DNA of 64,000 nt from Batkoa obscura. Its lineage: Eukaryota > Entomophthoromycota > Entomophthoromycetes > Entomophthorales > Batkoaceae. The notes beneath the pieces were generated by a model. That model was not told the origin of the DNA. It saw nothing but the letters and a program-made list of their open reading frames with translations, and did not search any database. The stretch lies in the NCBI GenBank assembly GCA_030770535.1, contig JASVEC010000011.1:1302001-1366000 (forward strand). Direction: 5' to 3'. Below, piece after piece: positions 45,310 to 56,029 of this stretch. How positions within the stretch are numbered: the first letter of the stretch is position 1; the number at the start of each line of letters is the position of its first letter. Made by a program: the position numbers and the translations under genes.

Positions 45310-46192
45310 TATTTTGTGAATTTAATAAATTTGACTTTATTTTTTTATTTTTTTTTATTTTTGATATTCAACTTTACAGTATTTTCTACCTTGACTAGAA
45401 ATAACTAAAATTGAATCTTATATTAATACTGTACTGATTTACTTAGTTTTATTTCAGTAAAGATAAGATTATTTAAAAAGTATTATTACTTGAATATTTT
45501 TAATTTACTTTATAAAAGTTAGTTTTGAATGTTTGATCTATATTTACTGAATGATCATAATTTTTATTCATAAATTAATCTTTTATAGTTAAAGTTGATT
45601 TAATATGAGTCATTTATTATCTACAAATTAATGACTATACATGTATATATTATGGTTTTCAATGATACGATCAGTTAATTATATTACATGTGTTAGCTTT
45701 AATAATAGATATCTAATTTCTAATAATTTTTTAATTATATATTTCCAATAATCTTTTTAAAGTGACTTAATGATCTTTTCAACTTCTGATGATTCTAATA
45801 TTGCTACTCTTTAATATTTTTAACAAAACTAAGTTATAAAATTATGTATTAGTAAAAATGAATACAATCTCCACTATCTTTATAATTGTGTTTGATAAGA
45901 TATAGCAATTAGCTTATTCTCATAAAATTCCCTTACTCTGTATATTTTGCAAAGGAATAATTTTAAATAAAAAAATAGAAATAGATGTAATTATTAATGT
46001 TATTTATTAAAATTTATAATTGAAATTCAATTTTAATTATAAATATTAAAAAATTAGCTTAATTGTTTATATTAACTATCACTATTGATCTTATTTTTAG
46101 TTTGATTCCTTTATTTACAATAAAATATAACACTAAATACAACACTGAATAAAACTTGTATAACAACAGACGTAATGCTTCCAATAAAATAT
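45310..46192. other. Intergenic AT-rich DNA
   Basis: No gene, RNA or known repeat until MITE copy 10. Confidence 0.45.
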
Positions 46193-46291
46193 GAGAATGT
46201 TTTTTTTGGTTTCATTACTTTTTCCATTCCTTAAGCGCTATTTGAGCGGAAAGATTGTTAGTAAAATTCTTAAACATAAAAATGTATCCAC
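46193..46291 (-). mobile_element. GGGGRTG MITE copy 10, TSD ATAT
   Basis: A 99-bp copy (GAGAATGTTTTTTTTGG ... AATGTATCCAC) flanked by ATAT on both sides. It cuts the membrane-protein fragment that follows. Confidence 0.9.
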
Positions 46292-46518
46292 ATATAAATA
46301 TCGTCTGTTACGCATGAGGGCAAAGATATTGATAATATCATAAATAAACTAAATCCTAAGCTAAATAATGAGTAAAAAACAAGTGTTGAAGTAAATATAT
46401 CCCTTTTTTCTCTTTGATGATAACTTATTATAATTGATATTATAATTGAAATAAACAAAATCAGAAGTGAAATATAAGGAACACGAAAGAGAGAACAGTA
46501 ATTCAATAATTGTATCAC
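46270..46518 (-). pseudogene. Membrane-protein fragment ending in a MITE
   Basis: An open frame of 82 codons with two hydrophobic segments (LLILFISIIISIIISY; LVFYSLFSLGFSLFMILSIS) split by a charged loop (HQREKRD). Its last eight codons lie in the TSD and end of MITE copy 10. Layout and spacing match the first two helices of the 7-TM gene at 12751 (IGLIIIGISITL ... NEKAIRY ... FLSGFLFITPF), so it may be a third, truncated relative. Sequence identity is low; this is an inference. Confidence 0.4.
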
Positions 46519-47235
46519 AAATCAATTTATTTAAAACAAATTGAGAGCAAAAATGATGTGTTAAAAATACGCTAAATAAGAATAGAAATGATTAAGCCTA
46601 AGGCTTTTGTTGTTATACCAATATAACTATAGTAGTATATATGTCCTTATTACAAGTATAATGATTCTTTTTCAATTATAGCAATTAATGCATACAAAAA
46701 GGTAAAATTTTCAAAGAAATTATTGATATATTTTTGTTTTCTATTTAAACACTAATAGCAATAGATCAGTTACTAAAAATATGATACTTAAAACAACCAA
46801 TGTAGTAAGATGCTATGATATCCTTTTTACAACTATCGAAAATGTCAATAATACTTTTATTTATTACTATTAAGTTTATCTAGGCTTGAAAATGAGTATA
46901 AATAAGATGAGCTATCCATTAAGTTATCATTAATAAATTACTTATATTTCATTTTTTTATATTAATTTTTTTATTTTATAAAATAATTATTACTAATGAT
47001 TTAAAAGTAGTAAATTAACATATGGGGATATATTTTTTAAAAATTTACTAAACAATCTTTCCACCCAAACAATGCTTAAAAAATGGAAAAAGTGATGAAA
47101 CCAAAAAAAACACTCCCATATACTAAATCATGATTTAATATTTTAAGTAAATAATTAAAACAAACCATGTTTATTGTTTTATTATTTTTTAAATATAAAA
47201 CATTAAACATTAATACTGGTGTAGCTTGTTTATTA
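46519..47235. other. Intergenic region with one MITE
   Basis: Contains MITE copy 11. Otherwise AT-rich with nothing recognised. Confidence 0.45.
47024..47117 (+). mobile_element. GGGGRTG MITE copy 11, TSD ATAT
   Basis: A 94-bp copy (GGGGATATATTTTTT ... AACACTCCC) flanked by ATAT on both sides. Confidence 0.9.
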
Positions 47236-47886
47236 TATAAAAGTTAAAATTTAATAATTAGAGTTAAAAGCAGTTTTTGCTTAATTAATTAGCTATAAGT
47301 TAGAAAATCCTAGTTTATATAATTAAAATAACCTTAAATTAATAAAAACAGCACATAATAGGCTATGAGCTATATAAAACAAATAAAATAAAAGATATTA
47401 CTATAAAATTTATACAAAATACTATAAAACTTAGTATTTTTAATAAAAATATAATATCAGAAAATAATTTAATCAAAAGGGGGTGTTTTTTTTAGCTTCA
47501 TCATTTTTTCCATCTTTTAAGCGCTATTTGAGTAGAATAATTGTTAGTAAAATTCTTAAACAAAAAAATACAGCCTCAAAAAGCTTTGAGTTATTATGCT
47601 GAAAAATCCTTTTTATACTTTAATTAGATGACTATATACACAAAACATAATAACAGTTATAATTTATTATTATAATTACTAAATATAGATGTTAAAATGA
47701 GAAGATAATGTTTTTCGCAATTAAATAGTAAAAATCCTCATAGCAAATAAAAATAAAAAACTTTGAAGTGATTGTATTATATAAATCATAATCAAATTAA
47801 TTACAAGACCACAAGTAGTTTTATAAAAAAGTTGAATGATTATTATATTATAATTAATTATAAAGCTGATAAAGCAATATTTTATA
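47236..47886 (+). repeat. Solo LTR C, interrupted by a MITE
   Basis: An old, AT-shifted copy of the LTR family, most like LTR B. Its ends have drifted (TATAAAAG ... TTTTATA where young copies read TGTGAAAG ... TTTCACA). MITE copy 12 lies inside it. It also preserves the uninterrupted version of the site that MITE copy 7 occupies in LTR B. Confidence 0.7.
47479..47577 (-). mobile_element. GGGGRTG MITE copy 12 inside LTR C, TSD AAAA
   Basis: A 99-bp copy (GGGGGTGTTTTTTTTAG ... AATACAGCCTC). Flanks give AAAA on each side. LTRs A, B and D show the empty sequence, a single run of five or six A before GCTT or GCCT. Confidence 0.92.
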
Positions 47887-48178
47887 ATTATGATGATTTA
47901 AATTTATTAAATTTAGTTTTGTTTTCTGTTTTATTTAAAATTTAAAATCTAAAATTATTATGCGACTTTTACTATTTAATTTTTTAATAGTTTTATTAAA
48001 TATGTTTTTTTAAATATCAATATGAAATTCATGTAATTTATATAACTTTTTTTTTAATAAGAGATTTTTTTGTCTTTGTTTTATTTTTTATTACTGTGTT
48101 TATTTTATTTTTAAATAACTTTTTTCTAACTTGGATACTGGGCACGTATATTATATAAGTATGTTTTTTTATTATTAT

Positions 48179-48639
48179 TGTGAAAGTTAATACTCAATGG
48201 TCGGAGTTAAAAGCTACTCTTGCTTAATTAACTTGCCTTGAGTCGAAAGGTCTTAGTTTACATAACTAAGATAGATTCAAATAAATAAGAATAATACGTA
48301 ATAAGTCACGAACTATGTAAAACAAATAAAATAGACAATACTACTGTAAAATCTATGCAAGATATTGTCAGAAAGGCTTAGTGGCTTTATTAATGGTACG
48401 ATATCAGGGAGTAATTCAATTAAAAAGCCTCGAGTTATCATATTGAAGAATCTCTTTTATACTTCAATAAGTATGGATATTAAAAGGAGATAATATTGTT
48501 TGCAATATGAAGTTAGAAATTCTCGCAGCAAATCAAAATAAGGGACTCTGACTTGATTGTGTTTGAACTTAAGAACATAGCAACTTAAGTGATTGTTGTG
48601 TTATAATCAATCCAAGAGCCAATAAACCAATATTTCACA
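48179..48639 (+). repeat. Solo LTR D
   Basis: A 461-bp uninterrupted LTR (TGTGAAAGTTAATA ... CCAATATTTCACA), the best preserved with LTR A. No matching target duplication or internal element sequence is visible. It has a GC content clearly above LTRs B and C, which fits a younger age. Confidence 0.8.
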
Positions 48640-48840
48640 CCTTTAAAACACTAATTTTATACATTGCTTGATTAAGTTTATTATTATTAATAATAATTTT
48701 TAATAATTTTTTTTGTTTTATTGTAAAATTCCATAAACTATGGGTTATTATAAATAATTGCTAAAATTAACATAAATAAATTACAATGTTCAAATAGTAT
48801 GCTTTTCCTTATTATATTAAAATTTTTAAAAATTATATTT

Positions 48841-48939
48841 GGGGATGTATTTTTTTGTTTAAGAATTTTACTAACAATTATTCTACTCAAATAGCGCTTA
48901 AAAGATGGAAAAAATGATGAAGCCAAAAAAAACACCCCC
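48841..48939 (+). mobile_element. GGGGRTG MITE copy 13, TSD ATTT
   Basis: A 99-bp copy (GGGGATGTATTTTTTTG ... AAAACACCCCC) flanked by ATTT on both sides. Confidence 0.93.
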
Positions 48940-49250
48940 ATTTTGAGGTTTAGTTATAAAAGCTTGCATTTTGTTTTTATTTTAATAAAAAGCAAAAGTC
49001 AAATAACTATATATATATATATTATATATTTATTAAACATTTAATAAAAATAGTATAAAGTATATAAAGCATATAATTAAAAAAATTAATTATTTAAAAT
49101 AAAACAATCAAAATAAGTTTTCTAAGTTAAATTTTTTTATTTAATTTTAAGCTTTTTAAATTCAACTAATTGTACATTAAAGACTGATTTACAAATTTAA
49201 AAACTTAAAATTTTGGATTTATTTTTAAGTAAATTCTGAAACCAGTTCAG

Positions 49251-49356
49251 ACATCCCCATATAGAGGGAGGTGTTTTTTGGTTTCATCACTTTTTTCATT
49301 TTTAAACGCTGCTTGAGTGGAAAAACTGTTAGTAAAATTCTTAAAAAATACATCCC
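49251..49356 (-). mobile_element. GGGGRTG MITE copy 14 next to a leftover MITE end
   Basis: A 93-bp copy at 49264-49356 (GAGGGAGGTGTTTTTTGG ... AATACATCCCT) flanked by TATA. Directly before it, 49251-49258 reads ACATCCCC, the terminus of another, otherwise missing copy. Confidence 0.85.
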
Positions 49357-49833
49357 TATATTGAATATTTTTTCCTTATAATAAATTTTTGTTTTTAATC
49401 CCAAGAATTTGGACAAATTGATAACTACTCGGTCTATTTCAGATTAACCATCATATCTTTTCCACAATTTTGGCTAATGAGTATGAGGGTTAATGTGAAA
49501 CAGACTGAATACCTAACAGTACGAATAAAACATCCCTAAATGCATACAAAATTTTCCAAGGACCAGACAGTTATATTCAACTGTCAATAGTTGATATTAA
49601 GTAAATCATTAAGCTTATGGATTATTTTAAATGTTAGTTTATTTGAAAAGTAATAATCGTATTTTATTTAGTTGGCTTCATACAAAAAACTCTTAGTGAA
49701 AATTTTTTAATAGCATAAGCTCAAGTTGAAAAATAGACACTAAAATAATAAAAACCATAAACTTTTTTTTGTTTAACTAAACAACTCAATCAACCCAGAA
49801 ACATAAAAATACAGAAACAATAACTAAAAAAGG

Positions 49834-50004
49834 ATGGTGGTATTAAATTTAAGGAGCATTTATTCAAGGTTTCGTACCCCAGAAGAAGAGAGTGAAATTT
49901 CAAAATCAGCATTTTTAAAATTAGTTGGGTTTTTGGCTACTTGTGCTGTGCTCACTTTAGTTACTAAGAAAAATTGGGCTCTACAACTCATTGGTAAAGT
50001 ATAG
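49834..50004 (+). CDS. Small single-membrane-span protein
   Basis: 56 codons plus stop: a basic N-terminus with RSIYSRFRTPEEESE, then one hydrophobic helix (FLKLVGFLATCAVLTLV), then TKKNW and a short end. This plan resembles small mitochondrial outer-membrane or tail-anchored proteins such as Tom5-type subunits, but no family motif proves it. After ATTG the sequence GTAAAG could be a 5' splice site; an in-frame continuation would start after AATAG near 50310 (VLTASEHCADACASLLMFL), about 320 nt away, longer than other introns here. No second gene is close upstream, and the composition is coding-like. Confidence 0.5.
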   Translation: MVVLNLRSIYSRFRTPEEESEISKSAFLKLVGFLATCAVLTLVTKKNWALQLIGKV

Positions 50005-50812
50005 CTTTTTTTATTAATAGAAGCAAATAACAACTTTTATGAATTGGGAATCAAGTATAAGATGTAATTCGTTTTATTTCTGAACATTTTATAAATTACC
50101 ATTTTCTTTTTAACTAAAAATAAAATTAAGAGATTATTTAAAAGATAACCTATATTATTTACTTGATTTTGAACACAAAGTTTAAACTGCTCAAACTCTT
50201 TACTACAAATCCCTTTGCTTACTTCATAAAAATTTTTGTTTACACAATTTCCATAGATTAAAGCCTAAAAATGAATATTTATTGATAAAACTATTTAAAC
50301 TTCTAAAATAGTGCTTACTGCTTCTGAACATTGTGCCGATGCTTGCGCTAGCTTACTTATGTTTTTACGAGATGTACTTGTAAGTGGTATACTTGACTTC
50401 ATAACTTTTTTAAACAAAAGAATATTAATTGTAAAAAGAAGGCTTTTTGTTTTGCAAAAAAATAATTGCGTTGATTAATAATAGCTTGGAATAACTAATA
50501 AGTGTTTTTTTTAATAATTTTTTTATAAAGAGTATAAAAATAATTTTAAATAAAATAAAATAAGTTATAAACTTAAATGATAGCTTATAAATTTTATTTA
50601 GTTTGTAATATCTGTACCAAATTACTAATATAAAAAAATTAAGAAAGATGGAGAAAGAAAAATCAATATAAAAAACGCCGCACTATTGGCTGATATTTAA
50701 ACTTATTATTCATTACCCCATTCATTTTACAATAAATACCAGCAGTTTATAAAAGTGCTCTTGTTTTTTAATTTATTAAGTTTAGAAAAAGTAGTAAGTA
50801 GAGAATAATATA
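50005..50812. other. Intergenic region with a possible downstream exon
   Basis: Around 50311-50380 a short coding-like stretch (TASEHCADACASLLMFLRDVL) follows an AATAG acceptor. It may be an exon of the small membrane protein upstream. The rest is AT-rich promoter DNA of the phosphatase gene. Confidence 0.35.
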
Positions 50813-52889
50813 ATGACCCTAGTTCAACTTAGCAATCGGCAATTGAGTATAATATTTACTGTAATAATACTTATAAGTGTTGTGTTAATTATAACTGGCA
50901 TACCAATAGAAGCGAATAAAAATAAACTAGAGAGCAGCGTCACTACTAGTAATAAAGAGAAAATAATCTCTCCTTTAAATATTGAGACCATTATTAAAGA
51001 GCAAGACATTTTTGGGGATGAGAAAGAGTTTTCCAAATCAGATAATGCAAACCATAATAAGGAAATAAGTCAAGAAAGTAATAGTAACACTTCAACTACA
51101 ACTGGTACAGCAGCCACGACAGCAGAATCAAGCGACAATAAAAAAGAGAACGAAACCAAAAAAGAAACTAAAGAAGAGAATGAGAATAAAATAAATTCAG
51201 AACATTTTATATTAAGTGAAGATAAAATTGAAGATTACTCTTACTGTGAAGCAAATACTTTGAACGAAAACAGTTACTCTTTAATTGTAAGTTATTATTA
51301 TTGTTCTTTTTGATTATTCTTTTATCCTTTTTCATTAGAACGATCATGAATTAATTGCATTACATATCGTTACCCGCCACGGGGATAGAACACCAACGAA
51401 ATTTTTACCATTAGGGTTAGAAAAAGATCCATGGAATTGTTTAGGAGAAAATAACAAAATAATTAACCATAATAATGATGTGAAATTTATTGAAAGGGAA
51501 ATGAAATTTGTACCAGAGGGATGTTCAGCTAATAATTATTGTTTCAATAACCCATTCCAATCTTTTTATTGGCCAGGTAATTGTACAGATGGACAGCTGA
51601 CAGAGAAAGGAATGATGCAATTAAATAATGTTGGAAAAAGGATCAATGACATTTACGTTAAAAAATTAAAGTTTTTAAGTGGCGATTTTAAGTTAGATAA
51701 ATCTCAATTAGTGTTGAGATCAACCAACATTTGGCGTACTCATCAATCAGCAAATGCGTTATTAAGTGGAATGTATGAACAAGCGAATAATTTTGAGATA
51801 AATGTAATGCCAATGGAATTAGAAACTTTATTACCATTACAAAAGATGTGTCCATTATTGAAAAAGTTAGAGCTTGAGCTAAAGCATAGTAAATTGTATA
51901 AGCAATTTTTAGCAAGTCTTGAAATCGAACGTAAAAAGATCGAAGATATCATTGGAGGGCCTAGACTTGGAGACCACAGTGATGCTATTGACTATTACGT
52001 TGATATCTTTCAAGCAAGGCAATGTCATCAGTTTCCACCTGTATGTAAAAAAAATAAACTTAAGAATCAAACAGAATGTGTTACTAAAGAAATGATTGAC
52101 AAAATGATGACCCATGGTAATAGTGAAGTACGATTATTTTATCGCGATCATCCATTAGTTTATCCCCAATTAGCAAGGTTAAGAATTGGAGGCTTTTTGA
52201 TGGAACTAAAAAGAAATTTACTGATTAAAATCAGTAATTATTTTAATTTAAAATTTATTGAAGCGGAACATTTGACTTTATTCAACTCAGATTTGAAGTT
52301 TTTTTATTATTCCGCTCATGACACCTCAATCGCTGCTATTTTAGGTGCTTTACACTCGGATGACATGAAGTAAGCTTGTATATTTTATATATAAATAAAT
52401 TAATAATTTCATAAAATTAGCTGGCCACCTTATGCCTCAAATTTAATATTTGAATTATGGGTAGCGAAAAATAACACCATAAAAGATAAAGAAGATGTAT
52501 TAAATCAAATTAAATTAAGAATGATTTATAATGGAAAGAAATTAACGACTTCATGGTGTAAATTAGAAGAGTGTAACTTGATAACTTTCTTAAATTATTT
52601 AGATAATTCACTTAATTTAATTGCTGGCTTTGAGTTTTATAATCATTTTAATTTTTCAAATACTACTACTACTTCTGTTGCAAGTGACGTTTCCTCAACT
52701 TCCTCTTTTCCTTCTTTATCTATCCATTTACCTAGTCAGGATAGATCCTTACTTTCACCTTCTTCAACTAAAAGTATTAGTGTTAATGGGTCTTTAGCTT
52801 CAACCACTAAACCCTCCGCATCAACTCCATCATCACATCCTTTAACCACCTGGGACTTTTTACAAGAATGTTGGATCGATTCAGAATAA
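50813..52889 (+). CDS. Membrane-anchored histidine acid phosphatase, three exons
   Basis: Exons 50813-51286, 51339-52369, 52421-52889, joined in frame to 657 residues. Both introns are about 50 nt (GTAAGTTA ... TTCATTAG; GTAAGCTT ... AAAATTAG). An N-terminal signal anchor (LSIIFTVIILISVVLIITGI) is followed by a 100-residue acidic, Ser/Thr/Asn-rich linker. The catalytic domain starts at about residue 160: HIVTRHGDRTP (nucleophile His172 with RHG), the RSTNIWRTHQSA block, and the proton donor HD in YYSAHDTSIAAILGAL (H485, D486), then WPPYASNLIFELW after intron 2. This is a histidine phosphatase branch 2 enzyme, nearest in wording to the PXYLP1/acid-phosphatase type. It probably acts in the secretory pathway or at the cell surface. 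A Ser/Thr-rich C-terminal tail follows. The substrate is unknown. Confidence 0.9.
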
Positions 52890-53356
52890 ATAAAGTTATG
52901 ATTATTTTTAGAATAATAAGAACTATAACATTATTTTAAAATCTCTTATTAAATTGTAAATTGGCTATATGGGGGTATTTTTTTGGCTTCATTACTTTTT
53001 ACATTTTTTAAGCGCTATTTGAGTGAAAAGATTGTTAGTAAAATTCTTAAACACAAAAATACATCCCCATATGCTTAAAAAATAAATCACTTTAGAATAA
53101 TACAAATATATAGCTTAAAAAGTAAAGTTTAATGAAGACACTGTAAATGAATTTGTTTTATACAAATTACTGTGATTTTCTTCCTTTTAGTCTCTTTGTA
53201 TAAACATTTACTTATCATCTTCAAACTGAAAATATACATTAAAAATAACTCCTAGTTTATCATTATAAAAACAATTTAGCAACTCTTTATATATTACTTT
53301 AAATTGTTTTTTAAATATCAAGCCTATATCGTTAAATTAATATAAGAGTAAATAAG
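52890..53356. other. Intergenic region between convergent genes, with one MITE
   Basis: Contains MITE copy 15 between the 3' ends of the phosphatase gene and the leftward Zn2Cys6 gene. Confidence 0.5.
52971..53068 (-). mobile_element. GGGGRTG MITE copy 15, TSD ATAT
   Basis: A 98-bp copy (GGGGGTATTTTTTTGGC ... AATACATCCCC) flanked by ATAT on both sides. Confidence 0.93.
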
Positions 53357-55222
53357 TTATGATCTTATTAATTTCATGTTGTTACTTAAAGATTCAGTTA
53401 TAATCTCGATCAATTTTAAATTTAATCCACACACCTTTAAAGCAAAAGGTAATGTCATTGAGGATTCCAATAGTCCCTTCCCTTTTTTAATGTATTTTAA
53501 GAGTTCATCATTGTTTCCTCCATACCGTATTATAAAAACCAAACATGTTGAAATAAGAGGATAATCAAGAGTAAGAGTATATTTGTGATAACTTACAGCA
53601 GCACTATCAATTACTAAATAGCACTGTTTGAGCGTATCTTTAATACGATTTAATATACTTATATTAATATTCTTATCAAGCTTATATTCTTTATATTCAT
53701 ATACTTTCTTTTCTTCAGAAACGTTAAAATCAATAGAACTAATATAAAAGTTAATATGATGAAAAAAATAAACTATACAATTTTGATAATCCTTGATCGT
53801 TAATTTTAAATCATAGCTATTGATAAAAGGTAAAAATTCAGTCATAGCAGTAATGTATTCTTCTTTAACTGCAAATGTTTTGAATGTAAGTCTTGATAGA
53901 AAGCTATTTAATTTTACTTGATCATCTCTTTCCTTTATCTTTTTCTCTTTAATTAGTCGTAAATCAAAATATATCGTACTTGTTATATAATAAAACTCTT
54001 GAAGCTTTAAAAAACAATATCTCTGAATACTTATATCATCTTCATTAAAACCGATATTACAGAAAGAAAGTTTACTTCTAAAATGTCTATTTAATTTCTT
54101 TAATCCCAATGGAAATACAGGCTCAGCAATACATGATCCAAAACTTAACAAGATTCCATTGTAAAAAGAATTTAATACGCAGTAAGTATAAACTCGTTCA
54201 ACACTGACCACTTTAGATAACTTCTTTGGTGATTGACTCAATCCTATTATAAATGACATTCTGTAGCAATGAAATAAAAGGTAATCTCTAATACCACCAA
54301 TCCATGGAAAACATGGAATTCCAATTGTTAATATAAGTATTATTTGTATATTTTCTAAACTAGGCTTAATTCTAGGGACATTTGAAACAAAATGATAAAG
54401 CTTTCCCTCAAAATGATTAATTAATTTTTTTACGATTTCCGTTTGCTCCATATAAAAGAGACCACCTGTAAATATTGCCGATTTTAAATTGAAAGAGCGT
54501 GAAGTAAAATTAAACCTTGTTTTATCAAATAAAGGGATTGTTTTATTAATTGATGTAAAATAATTGGTTACTGCTTGTTTTAAAATTGGTCCAATATTAA
54601 AAGTGTTTTCATTTGGTGCTTCTGATATAAATATCAATCTCTTAGGTTTGGATGCTAACAAACCTAACTTATCCGTTAGTATAATAAAAAGATTTAAACC
54701 TTTACTAGAAAAATATGGTGACGGATTTTGAATAAAATTTAACAAGTTTTCTAATAATGATTTCCTTTTAAATTTACTAAATATCCCAATGACATCATAT
54801 GAGAAATTATAGCCCCTTGGTAATTTTGATAATTGATGTTTAGTTTCTTTTGACGATTTTAATAGCTGGTTTCTATTTTCCTTTTCTAATTTAACTACCC
54901 GAGTTTTGCTTTCTTCTGGTTGAAGGATTTTAGGAGTAATTACAGCCTCTTTTTTTGAAGTGAAGCTAACGTTAACAACCTTAAATCTAAATTTATCTTT
55001 TGTGGAGGCTCTGTAATTACGTCTAATTCCTAAGTGCCCAGCTCCATACTCGGTGTCTTCGCTTTTACTATATATGATTTCTCTATTTAAGGTACATTCT
55101 ATCTTTCTTTTTATACAATTTAAGCATTTAGGTAATACTCTATCACATTTAAGGTGCTTTTCAACACATGAATCACATCTATGTCCTCTTCTACTAGGCT
55201 TTAAACTGTTTCGCTGCTCCAT
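53357..55222 (-). CDS. Zn(2)-Cys(6) fungal transcription factor, paralogue 6
   Basis: An intact protein of 621 residues, the longest copy, because the linker after the zinc cluster (residues about 50-140) is extended and Lys-rich. Cluster: C16, C19, C26, C33, C36, C43. Core blocks: LENLLNFIQNPSPYFSSKGL, then LNLFIILTDKLGLLASKPKR, GGLFYMEQTEIVKKL, LLFHCYRMSFIIGLSQSPKK, and a C-terminal TLDYPLISTCLVFIIRYGG. It is the closest intact relative of the broken copies at 43540 and 14747, with which it shares the MEQ start and RGHRCD or RGYRCD wording. It should be a nuclear DNA-binding regulator; targets are unknown. A MITE lies 430 bp upstream. Confidence 0.93.
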   Translation of the reverse strand: MEQRNSLKPSRRGHRCDSCVEKHLKCDRVLPKCLNCIKRKIECTLNREIIYSKSEDTEYGAGHLGIRRNYRASTKDKFRFKVVNVSFTSKKEAVITPKILQPEESKTRVVKLEKENRNQLLKSSKETKHQLSKLPRGYNFSYDVIGIFSKFKRKSLLENLLNFIQNPSPYFSSKGLNLFIILTDKLGLLASKPKRLIFISEAPNENTFNIGPILKQAVTNYFTSINKTIPLFDKTRFNFTSRSFNLKSAIFTGGLFYMEQTEIVKKLINHFEGKLYHFVSNVPRIKPSLENIQIILILTIGIPCFPWIGGIRDYLLFHCYRMSFIIGLSQSPKKLSKVVSVERVYTYCVLNSFYNGILLSFGSCIAEPVFPLGLKKLNRHFRSKLSFCNIGFNEDDISIQRYCFLKLQEFYYITSTIYFDLRLIKEKKIKERDDQVKLNSFLSRLTFKTFAVKEEYITAMTEFLPFINSYDLKLTIKDYQNCIVYFFHHINFYISSIDFNVSEEKKVYEYKEYKLDKNINISILNRIKDTLKQCYLVIDSAAVSYHKYTLTLDYPLISTCLVFIIRYGGNNDELLKYIKKGKGLLESSMTLPFALKVCGLNLKLIEIITESLSNNMKLIRS

Positions 55223-56029
55223 AGACTGAAAAATATGTAAATCATTGTGTAGTAAGTTATTTAAACGATTTTAGTAAATACCCAATTAAAAAGTTAATCT
55301 TTACTTAAAGTATAAATTCAAATTATTCACTAATTTTGCTAAAGACTAGCAAATCAAGTAAAGGAATTTCCCAAAATGATGTCAGATTTTATGCAGAACT
55401 ATACTTTACCTAGCATTACTAATTTTTTATTCTATATTTATTAAAAAGCCCTCTTTCTCAAGATATTTTATTCTCAACTCTTATCTACAAAAGTACCATC
55501 ATTTTAAAAATATATTATAAACAATATAAATACTTATCACTATATCAGTAATTAGATAACATACTCACACTATATTTTAACTTTTAAGTTTTAAAAATTA
55601 TCGCAATTTATAGCTCAATAAATTAAATTAGTATCATTGCATTATATGATTTGGGGATGTTTTTTTGACTTCATTATTTTTTTCATTTTTTAAGCGCTAT
55701 TTGAGTGAAAAGATTGTTAGTAAAATTCTTAAACAAAAAAATACATCCCCATTTGATCAAGTAATTCAGTTTTGTTAAGTTCTTAATATTTATAGCTAAA
55801 ACCATAATTCTTGATATTTAATGAAATATAGAAAGTTTTTTTAGTAGCAAAAACTATTATATTGGGACCATTATTACTGTATTTTATTAAACTTATGCTT
55901 CTAATAATTATATCTTTTATACTAAATAAAATATTTCATTCATATAAGAAGCTTAATGTGATAGAATATACGTATTTAAAAAATAAAAAACAGTACATTA
56001 TCCCCAATTTGTACTTTATTTATTAGTTA
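55223..56029. other. Intergenic region with one MITE
   Basis: Promoter side of the Zn2Cys6 gene and 3' side of the F-box gene. Contains MITE copy 16. Confidence 0.5.
55653..55750 (-). mobile_element. GGGGRTG MITE copy 16, TSD ATTT
   Basis: A 98-bp copy (GGGGATGTTTTTTTGAC ... AATACATCCCC) flanked by ATTT on both sides. The internal order (CTTCATTATTTTTTTC first) shows the minus orientation. Confidence 0.92.

Larger units (their letters stand above)
48640..49833. other. Intergenic repeat-rich region
   Basis: Contains MITE copies 13 and 14 and a leftover MITE end. No gene is seen; the open frames here come from MITE sequence. Confidence 0.5.

Noticed and set aside
20782-48639. A full LTR retrotransposon between LTR copies
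   Set aside because: No reverse transcriptase, integrase or capsid-like frame is found between or beside any LTRs, and neighbours differ in age or orientation. They are solo LTRs.
9078-49416. Open frames at 9078-9278, 16689-16880, 48738-48941 and 49225-49416
   Set aside because: Each runs through a MITE copy and shares its translated sequence; they are by-products of the repeat, not genes.
50813-51313. Short membrane protein encoded by the first phosphatase exon alone
   Set aside because: A GTAAGT...TTCATTAG intron joins it in phase to the RHGDRTP catalytic exon, which lacks its own proper start.
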